A model generated the notes under the pieces. It did no database searches, was not told where the DNA came from, and saw nothing but the letters and a program-made list of their open reading frames with translations. A stretch of DNA of 5,164 nt from an uncultured Desulfovibrio sp. (lineage in GTDB: Bacteria > Desulfobacterota > Desulfovibrionia > Desulfovibrionales > Desulfovibrionaceae), in NCBI GenBank assembly GCA_900550745.1, contig URTO01000170.1, positions 1 to 5,164 of the forward strand, read 5' to 3'. Position 1 is the first letter of the stretch. Each line of letters starts with the position of its first letter. Below are positions 1 to 5,164 of the stretch, piece by piece. A program made the position numbers and the translations under genes.

Positions 1-1650
1 CGGTTAGAAGGCGGGAATACGCTTGATCAGAGAATAGAGGTTGCCGATAAAAAACAAAAGCCTTATGCCAAACTGGATGTTTTCAGGCTCGAACCCGCGC
101 AAGAGGCCCTTTCCCCTTGCATGGCGGCTTGCCCCGCCGGGGTCGACATTCGCGGCAACCATTACCTGATCCAGCAGGGGCACCTTGGCGAAGCGGCCCG
201 GCGCTACCGCAGCGTCCAGCCGTTTCCGGCCATCACGGGCCGGGTATGTTTCCATCCCTGCGAGAAAAAGTGCGCCCGGAACCATGTGGACGAGGCGGTA
301 AACATCAATGCCGTCGAGCAGATCATAGGCGATTGGGACCTGAAGGTGCCTCTCGAAAAGCCCGCCCGAAGGCACATCACAAAGGTCGCGGTAATCGGTT
401 CCGGCCCGGCGGGGCTTTCCTGCGCGTGGTTCCTCGCACAGATGGGGTACCCGGTGACGGTTTTCGAGGCGATGCCGCTTCCCGGCGGCATGTTGCGGTA
501 CGGCATCCCCGCGTATCGGCTTCCCGACGCGATCGTTGCGGCCCACATCGCCCGGCTTGAAGCGATGGGCATCGCCTTCCGCTGCAATACGAAGATCGGC
601 GAAGGCGCGGACCTGAGCCTTTCCGACCTGAAACGGTTGGGATTCAAAGCCGTCATGCTGGCCCCCGGAACGACGGTCAGCCGCAAGGTACGCATGGAAG
701 GCGTCGAGCTTCCCGGCGTCCACTGGGGCCTTGAGTTCCTGCGCGCCAACCGGGGCGACGAACAGCCCCACCTGTCCGGAGACGTGCTCGTCATCGGAGG
801 CGGAGACGTCGCCGTGGATGCCGCCATCACCGCCAAAAGGCTCGGTGCCGCCAAGGTCAGCATGGCCTGCCTTGAGTCGCGCGAAACCATGCCCGCGTAT
901 CCGCACAATCAGGCGGACGCCCTGAGGGAGGGCATCGAATGCCATTGCGGGTTCGGCCCCGGCACCATCCTTCAAGAAAACGGGCACGTCGCGGGCATGG
1001 AACTGAAAACGTGCATCCGGGTCGTCGACGAGCAGGGACGTTTCGCGCCCCTGTTCGATGAAAACGCCACCATGCGCATCCGGGCCGATCATATTATCTT
1101 CGCCATCGGCCAAGCATCCGAGCTGGACGGGTTCGCCAAGGACGTGCGTACTGAACAGGGACGCATCGTGATTGAAGACGTCACCTTCTCCACCTCGGCA
1201 TGGGGAATCTTCGCCGCTGGCGACGCCGCCACGGGCCCCTCTTCCGTCGTCAGCGCCATTGCCGGCGGACGCGAATGCGCCTTTTCCATCGATCGGATGC
1301 TCAAGGGCGCGGACATCCGGGGCGAACGCGAACGCAAGCGTCCTGAGCTTCCCGAAGAACAATGGCCCCGCGAAGGCATCCGCCACGAACCGAGACAGGA
1401 GCGCGCCAGCCTCCCCGCCCCGGCCGATGATCCTTTTGCGGAAACCCTGCGGCCTCTGGATATGGAAGCCTGCTTCGCCGAGGCGCTGCGCTGCATGACC
1501 TGCGGCAGCAAGTCCCGCATCACCTATACCGACGACTGTATGACCTGTTTCAACTGCGAGCTGAACTGCCCCTCCGGGGCCATCTATGTGCATCCCTTCA
1601 AGGAACGTTTTGCCCGTACCCTTGATCAAATCGAAGCCGACAACCGGTAA
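1..1650 (+). CDS. GltD-like FAD/NAD(P)-dependent oxidoreductase with N- and C-terminal Fe-S regions (5'-truncated by window edge)
   Basis: The family (glutamate synthase small subunit, NfnB, dihydropyrimidine dehydrogenase N-half, DsrL) moves electrons between NAD(P)H, FAD and [4Fe-4S] clusters. Residues are numbered by codon from base 1; 549 are visible. An N-terminal cysteine region has C40-x3-C44-P and C83-x3-C87-x3-C91. The FAD-binding GSGPAG is at 133-138, followed by E156 and the PGGMLRYGIP family motif. A second dinucleotide site, GGGDVAVDAA, is at 266-275, and the FAD-contacting GIFAAGD ends at D407. The tail has C498-x2-C501 and a ferredoxin motif C513-x2-C516-x2-C519-x3-C523-P. The first in-frame ATG, base 121, is unlikely to be the start: it lies inside the C-x3-C-P motif, the frame is open to base 1 with no ATG, GTG or TTG before it, and the nearest AGAGG is 14 bases away. 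The true start is therefore upstream. The stop is 11 bp before the next gene, so the two are probably cotranscribed. The likely role is electron donor or acceptor for the downstream flavoprotein (inference). Family assignment is firm, physiological partner is not. Confidence 0.9.
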   Translation, partial: RLEGGNTLDQRIEVADKKQKPYAKLDVFRLEPAQEALSPCMAACPAGVDIRGNHYLIQQGHLGEAARRYRSVQPFPAITGRVCFHPCEKKCARNHVDEAVNINAVEQIIGDWDLKVPLEKPARRHITKVAVIGSGPAGLSCAWFLAQMGYPVTVFEAMPLPGGMLRYGIPAYRLPDAIVAAHIARLEAMGIAFRCNTKIGEGADLSLSDLKRLGFKAVMLAPGTTVSRKVRMEGVELPGVHWGLEFLRANRGDEQPHLSGDVLVIGGGDVAVDAAITAKRLGAAKVSMACLESRETMPAYPHNQADALREGIECHCGFGPGTILQENGHVAGMELKTCIRVVDEQGRFAPLFDENATMRIRADHIIFAIGQASELDGFAKDVRTEQGRIVIEDVTFSTSAWGIFAAGDAATGPSSVVSAIAGGRECAFSIDRMLKGADIRGERERKRPELPEEQWPREGIRHEPRQERASLPAPADDPFAETLRPLDMEACFAEALRCMTCGSKSRITYTDDCMTCFNCELNCPSGAIYVHPFKERFARTLDQIEADNR

Positions 1651-1661
1651 GCGAGGCGCAT

Positions 1662-3377
1662 ATGAAAGAACAAGGCTATCAATATACGACGGACCTGCTG
1701 GTTATCGGCTGCGGTTTCAGCGGGATGTGGGCTGCCATGCGCGCCAGGGACTTTCTGGGCGACGTGCTGGTCGTGGACAAGGGCCCCCGAGACTGGGGCG
1801 GGCTGGGCGGGCTTTCCGGCGGGGACATGATCGTCAAGCAGCCCGATATGAAGCTGGACGATCTGCTCGACGATCTCGTGTATTATTACGACGGCCTCGC
1901 CGACCAGAAGCTTCTCGGGCAGATTCTGACGCAATCCTATGACCGGTTCATGGATTTTGAGAATCTGGGGCACAAATTCGTCCGCAACGATAAGGGCGAA
2001 CTGTGCTTCATCCCCCAGCGAGCCCTTGATTACATGCGCTATTATTACTACCACCCCTACGGGATGGGCGGCATCGAAAAAGCCCGCCTGCTCAAGCAGG
2101 AATGCGAAAAGCGGGGCGTGCGGCGGCTTGGGCGCACGGTCATCACCGACGTCATCACCGACGGCGAACGCGTGACCGGGGCCGTGGGCTTCCACAGCCA
2201 GAGCGGGGTGCCCGTCTTCATCAAGGCCCGCGCCGTCCTGCTCGCCACCAATACGGGCGGCTGGAAGCCCTCCTACCATCAGAACACGCCAGCCAGCGAA
2301 GGCGTCAGCATCGCCTGGAACGCGGGTTGCGCCATGCGGAATTTCGAATTCTGGAAGGTGTGGAACGTGCCTGTCGATTTCGCGTGGGAAGGGCAAACGG
2401 GCCTTCTTCCCAAGGGAGCCCGGTTCCTGAACGCCAAGGGAGAGGATTTCATGAAGAAATACTCCCCAAAATTCGGAGCCAAGGCCGATCCCCATTACAA
2501 TACCCGGGGTATGGTGCACGAAGTGAGAGCCGGAAACGGCCCCATCCGTTTCGATTGCAGCCAGATGAAGCCCGAGGATGTGGAAACCATGCGCCCCAGA
2601 GCGGGCTGGATGGGCCTCAACGACAAGAAGCTGCGCGAACTCGGCATCGACTTCTTCGGGCAGGAACTGGAATGGATGCCGCAGGTGCGCCATACCTACG
2701 GCGGCATTGTGGCCGATCTCGACGGCTCCACCGCCATAAAGGGGCTGTACGCCGCCGGGCTTGCCCGCAATCCCGATCCGGGCGTCTACATGGGCGGCTG
2801 GGCCACATGCATCACGGCGACGACGGGCTATTCGGCCGGGGAAGCCGCCGCGCAGTTCGTACAGGGGCACGATGCAGTGGCCTTTGATGAAGCGTACGCC
2901 GCCTCCCGGCTTGAAGCGTTCACCGGATACCTCGGCAAGGACGGCATCGCGCCCAAGGATGTCATCTCCGACATGCGCGAGGTCATGAGCGCCCCCGACA
3001 TCGCGCTGATGAAGACGGGCAAGGGGCTTTCGCGCGGGCTCGACCGTGTGGAGGAAATCCGTGCGGAAGTGCTGCCGCATCTGGGAGCGCGAGATCCGCA
3101 CGAACTCGCCAAGCTGTTCGAGGCCACGTCCACGGTGCTCCTTACCGAGCTGTGCCTCAATGCGGCCCTGATGCGCAAGGAATCCCGCGCCGGACATTAC
3201 CGCGAAGATTACCCCGAACGGGACAACGAACACTGGCTCAAGTGGATCGAGCAGAAGCAGGTCGACGGCAAGCGGGAAGTCCATACGGTCCCCGTTCCCT
3301 TGAACGACTACCCCATCAAGCCATACCGCTACTACATGGACAACTTCAGCTGGCCGACGCCTCCCAAGGCCGTCTGA
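1662..3377 (+). CDS. FAD-dependent oxidoreductase of the fumarate reductase/succinate dehydrogenase flavoprotein superfamily, substrate unknown
   Basis: This is a 571-residue soluble flavoprotein. The start ATG is preceded by GAGG at 1653-1656, five bases away. There is no signal peptide, Tat motif or membrane segment, so it is probably cytoplasmic. The N-terminal Rossmann motif G16-C-G18-F-S-G21 is followed by the strand-end acid D39 for FAD ribose. The second FAD signature is YGGIV (346-350), followed by GLYAAG at 361-366. The C-terminus SRAGHYREDYPERDNEHWLKW (508-528) matches the Sdh/Frd pattern closely. The histidine that covalently holds FAD in Frd/Sdh is absent: the region before GG53-54 reads DWGGLGGLS, so FAD is probably non-covalent, as in NadB or flavocytochrome c3. 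The canonical HGANRLGGN block after GLYAAG is replaced by DPGVYMGGW. The substrate is thus unlikely to be plain fumarate or succinate (inference). Tyrosine clusters occur at 74-76 and 127-130. A full-length gene, it most likely forms a redox pair with the Fe-S oxidoreductase upstream; a dehydrogenase direction is equally possible. Confidence 0.9.
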   Translation: MKEQGYQYTTDLLVIGCGFSGMWAAMRARDFLGDVLVVDKGPRDWGGLGGLSGGDMIVKQPDMKLDDLLDDLVYYYDGLADQKLLGQILTQSYDRFMDFENLGHKFVRNDKGELCFIPQRALDYMRYYYYHPYGMGGIEKARLLKQECEKRGVRRLGRTVITDVITDGERVTGAVGFHSQSGVPVFIKARAVLLATNTGGWKPSYHQNTPASEGVSIAWNAGCAMRNFEFWKVWNVPVDFAWEGQTGLLPKGARFLNAKGEDFMKKYSPKFGAKADPHYNTRGMVHEVRAGNGPIRFDCSQMKPEDVETMRPRAGWMGLNDKKLRELGIDFFGQELEWMPQVRHTYGGIVADLDGSTAIKGLYAAGLARNPDPGVYMGGWATCITATTGYSAGEAAAQFVQGHDAVAFDEAYAASRLEAFTGYLGKDGIAPKDVISDMREVMSAPDIALMKTGKGLSRGLDRVEEIRAEVLPHLGARDPHELAKLFEATSTVLLTELCLNAALMRKESRAGHYREDYPERDNEHWLKWIEQKQVDGKREVHTVPVPLNDYPIKPYRYYMDNFSWPTPPKAV

Positions 3378-3415
3378 TTCCGAACCTATCCCCCTTTCAT
3401 CCGGTTTTCAGGCCC

Positions 3416-3451
3416 GCCGTTTCCCGTCTCCACAGAAGGACGGGAAACGGC
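3416..3451 (+). terminator. Intercistronic stem-loop, possible leaky terminator or mRNA-processing element
   Basis: A perfect 13-bp inverted repeat, GCCGTTTCCCGTC (3416-3428) and its exact complement (3439-3451), encloses a 10-base loop. It begins 38 bases after the stop of the flavoprotein gene. A T5 tract (3461-3465) follows, but only after a 9-base pyrimidine-rich spacer, so it is not a textbook intrinsic terminator. Partial termination, or protection of the upstream mRNA 3' end, would lower permease expression relative to the two enzymes. The stem is certain from the sequence; its function is inferred. Confidence 0.55.
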
Positions 3452-3460
3452 CTCCCTCCC

Positions 3461-3480
3461 TTTTTGCCAACAGGCAAGAA
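3461..3480 (+). repeat. Second small hairpin that sequesters the T5 tract
   Basis: TTTTTGCC (3461-3468) can pair with GGCAAGAA (3473-3480) around an AACA tetraloop. This gives eight pairs including one G-U. It lies 9 bases after the larger stem and uses the same T tract that would serve as that stem's terminator tail. It could modulate termination or simply be chance in a short AT-rich patch. Confidence 0.35.
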
Positions 3481-3504
3481 AACCCTGTTACAGAGGCACC
3501 TCGC

Positions 3505-3510
3505 GAGGAG
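3505..3510 (+). promoter_or_regulatory. Strong ribosome binding site for the permease gene
   Basis: GAGGAG lies 8 bases before the ATG at 3519, an ideal Shine-Dalgarno match and spacing. It fixes the permease start and shows that this gene is translated independently rather than by coupling to the upstream gene. Confidence 0.8.
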
Positions 3511-3518
3511 AACCGGTC

Positions 3519-4976
3519 ATGCCACTTCCTCCCTCTCTCAAAAACAAAGAGATCGTCTACTACGCCCACTCCCTGATAAGCCTCCTGATCATGTTCGGCT
3601 GCGGTCAGCTCACGCCCATCGGCCCGTTAACCCCGCTGGGGATGAACCTGATCGGCATCTTCCTCGGAGTCCTGTACGGCTGGATCTTCATAGACATCAT
3701 CTGGCCGAGCATGGCGGGCCTGCTGGCGCTCATGCTCATCGGCGGCATGAAGCCCAGCGAGCTGTTCCAGACCAGTTTCGGCGATCCGCTCGTTATGATG
3801 ATGTTCTTCATTTTCGTCTTCTGCGCGACCATCAACTATTACGGCCTGTCCAAGTTCATCTCGCTGTGGTTCATCACCCGCAAATGCGTCGTGGGGAAGC
3901 CGTGGCTGTTCACCTATACATTTTTCCTGTCCATCATGCTGCTGGGCGCACTGACCAGCGCATCCCCGGCGGTCGTCATCGGCTGGAGCATCCTGTACGG
4001 CATCTGTGACAAGTGCGGCTACCAAAAGGGCGAAGGCTATCCGACGATGATGGTTTTCGGCATCGTGTACGCCGCGCAAATCGGCATGTCGATCATCCCG
4101 TTCAAGCAGGTTCCGTTTACCGTACTCGGCGCGTATGAAAACATGTCCGGCGTGACCATCGATTACGCGAAGTACATGATCATTGCGATAACATGCTGCG
4201 CGCTGTGCTCCCTGCTGTTCATCGTCATGGCCAAGTACGTGTTCAAGCCCGACATGAGGAAATTGATCTCACTGGATACCGAAGGGCTGGACACCGAGGG
4301 CGCGCTGCGGCTGAACAAAGTCCAAAAAATCGTGCTGGGTTTTCTGTTCGCGCTGGTCGTCCTGCTGCTTTTGCCTAACATCCTACCCGCCACATCCGGC
4401 ATCGCCCGCTTCTTCAAGACCATCGGGAACACGGGCATCTGTATGCTCCTCGTAACCGTGATGTGTCTCCTCAAGGTCGATGGCAAGCCGCTGCTCCGGT
4501 TCAAGACGATGGTGGATTCCGGGGTGACGTGGGGGATCATCCTCATCCTCGCCGTGGTGATGCCCCTTTCCCATGCGATGGCCAACGACGAAAGCGGGAT
4601 CACCAAGTTCCTCATGGCATTGATGACACCCTTCTTCGGAAACGAATCTTCGCTGGTATTCGCACTGTGCATGGGCTTTTTCGCTACCGTCCTCACGCAG
4701 TTCATGAACAACGGCGCAACGGGCATCGCCCTGATGCCCGTCGTCTACAGCTACTGTACAAGCATGAATGTTCCTCCCGAGCTTGCCATCATCATGGTGG
4801 TCATGGGAGTCCACATCGCGTTCCTCACTCCGGCCGCCAGCGCCAGTGCCTCGCTGCTGCACGGCAACGAGTGGTCGAATGCGAAAGCCATCTGGAGGAC
4901 TGCTCCTATAGTCATCCTCGCAACATGGGCCACTATTTCGTTTATTGTCGTTGTACTGGGCAAAACCCTATTCTAA
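3519..4976 (+). CDS. SLC13/DASS-like anion permease
   Basis: This is a 485-residue, strongly hydrophobic membrane protein. Roughly 11-13 membrane segments can be drawn by eye, around residues 15-30, 42-60, 62-76, 90-108, 130-148, 150-162, 175-195, 219-240, 270-288, 303-319, 335-352, 376-395, 399-416, 420-440 and 461-480, some of them re-entrant hairpins. The two-half layout, with an amphipathic cytoplasmic-type loop at about 242-270, fits SLC13/DASS carriers, which co-transport di- or tricarboxylates, sulfate or related anions with Na+. The paired substrate/Na+ motifs, normally Ser-Asn-Thr, appear changed: TSASPA at 146-151 in the first half and NNGATG at 397-402 in the second. FLTPAASASAS (435-445) near the end is also typical of the family. 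The start is set by GAGGAG. Its place after two redox enzymes suggests it imports their substrate or exports their product (inference). Other ion-transporter superfamily members are possible; the substrate is unknown. Confidence 0.8.
   Translation: MPLPPSLKNKEIVYYAHSLISLLIMFGCGQLTPIGPLTPLGMNLIGIFLGVLYGWIFIDIIWPSMAGLLALMLIGGMKPSELFQTSFGDPLVMMMFFIFVFCATINYYGLSKFISLWFITRKCVVGKPWLFTYTFFLSIMLLGALTSASPAVVIGWSILYGICDKCGYQKGEGYPTMMVFGIVYAAQIGMSIIPFKQVPFTVLGAYENMSGVTIDYAKYMIIAITCCALCSLLFIVMAKYVFKPDMRKLISLDTEGLDTEGALRLNKVQKIVLGFLFALVVLLLLPNILPATSGIARFFKTIGNTGICMLLVTVMCLLKVDGKPLLRFKTMVDSGVTWGIILILAVVMPLSHAMANDESGITKFLMALMTPFFGNESSLVFALCMGFFATVLTQFMNNGATGIALMPVVYSYCTSMNVPPELAIIMVVMGVHIAFLTPAASASASLLHGNEWSNAKAIWRTAPIVILATWATISFIVVVLGKTLF
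4272..4301 (+). repeat. In-frame 15-bp tandem duplication (LDTEG-LDTEG) in the permease loop
   Basis: Residues 252-256 and 257-261 of the permease are identical, LDTEG twice. The two 15-base units differ only at three third-codon positions (GAT/GAC, GAA/GAG, GGG/GGC). It sits in the hydrophilic central loop between membrane segments, where small duplications are tolerated. Confidence 0.6.
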
Positions 4977-5164
4977 CATTTCACAGAGCCTTTCTCCCAA
5001 TACAGTATCCTTAGCCCGTGTAACTTTAAAAGGCAGAAAGGGTATACATGGGATGGTAATCTTCTCATGTATACCCAGCAATCAGTTAATGTGAAACAAA
5101 ATATTAAGCTTCAAACGCAAGTTCAATACAGGAAGCGGCGTATATCTTCATCGTCTTCTACCAC
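4977..5164. other. AT-rich non-coding region after the operon
   Basis: These 188 bases are about 40% GC by hand count, against about 60-65% in the genes. No frame gives a convincing gene. A + strand frame from GTG 5091 runs open to the edge but has no ribosome site and a low-complexity serine run. On the - strand, 13 codons are open from the right edge to a TGA at 5123-5125. The region holds the inverted repeat at 5040-5076 and probably marks the end of the transcription unit. Confidence 0.6.
5040..5076. repeat. Long inverted repeat, possible bidirectional terminator or operator
   Basis: GGGTATACATG (5040-5050) is perfectly complementary to CATGTATACCC (5066-5076). Pairing can extend inward by three more pairs, one of them G-U, leaving a 9-base loop. 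It begins 64 bases after the permease stop. No T run follows on the + strand; on the - strand the stem is followed by CTTTCTGCCTTTT, which is only moderately T-rich. Each arm contains the palindrome GTATAC and could be a half-site for a dimeric regulator. The dyad is certain; its function is open. Confidence 0.5.

Noticed and set aside
4..1629. Antisense open frame of 541 codons opposite the first gene
   Set aside because: It is in exact codon register with the sense gene, so it is open simply because the GC-rich gene avoids TTA, CTA and TCA codons. Its translation shows no family motif.
1626..3284. Antisense open frame of 552 codons opposite the flavoprotein gene
   Set aside because: Same cause: codon-register antisense of a GC-rich gene. 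The sense strand carries clear FAD motifs.
1662..3377. APS reductase alpha subunit (AprA)
   Set aside because: The N-terminal FAD region has a similar flavour, but at 571 residues it is shorter than typical AprA, and the YGGI...GLYAAG and SRAGHYREDYP signatures are those of the Sdh/Frd branch.
3464..3492. Internal promoter before the permease: TTGCCA with TGTTAC 16 bases on
   Set aside because: The -35 is a fair match (5/6), but the -10 matches only 3/6 and the -35 lies inside the second hairpin. Too weak to annotate.
3152..4009. + strand frame of 285 codons bridging the gap between genes 2 and 3
   Set aside because: It overlaps both real genes in another frame, has a Pro/Arg/His-rich low-complexity translation and no ribosome site.
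5091..5164. + strand gene start at GTG 5091 running to the edge
   Set aside because: No Shine-Dalgarno, a serine-run translation and only 24 codons visible.

Overview
The window looks like part of a metabolic operon from a GC-rich anaerobic bacterium. Coding DNA is about 60-65% GC in the lines I counted by hand. Codons prefer third-position G/C, ribosome sites are of the GAGG/GAGGAG type, and two of the three proteins are anaerobe-style flavin/iron-sulfur redox enzymes. The Desulfovibrio/Bilophila group would fit, but nothing here proves a taxon.

Layout: three genes, all on the + strand. (1) Bases 1-1650: the 3' part of a GltD-like FAD/NAD(P) oxidoreductase with an N-terminal Fe-S region and a C-terminal ferredoxin-type cysteine cluster. 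The reading frame is open through the left edge, so the gene starts outside the window. (2) Bases 1662-3377, 11 bp downstream: a cytoplasmic FAD-binding protein of the fumarate reductase/succinate dehydrogenase flavoprotein superfamily. It lacks the covalent-FAD histidine and, by hand alignment, the usual dicarboxylate-binding residues. (3) Bases 3519-4976, after a 141-bp gap: a polytopic permease resembling the SLC13/DASS (divalent anion:Na+ symporter) family. The gap holds a perfect 13-bp stem-loop, a delayed T5 tract and a second small hairpin, then a strong GAGGAG ribosome site. Bases 4977-5164 are AT-rich (about 40% GC), carry no convincing gene, and contain a long inverted repeat.

Working model (inference): the permease imports an organic anion. 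The first protein takes electrons from NAD(P)H through FAD and [4Fe-4S] clusters and passes them to the second, which reduces (or in reverse oxidises) the substrate. No membrane anchor, cytochrome or signal peptide is visible, so this would be a soluble two-protein redox pair. The substrate cannot be read from the sequence, and the divergent active site of the second protein is the main reason to look further.
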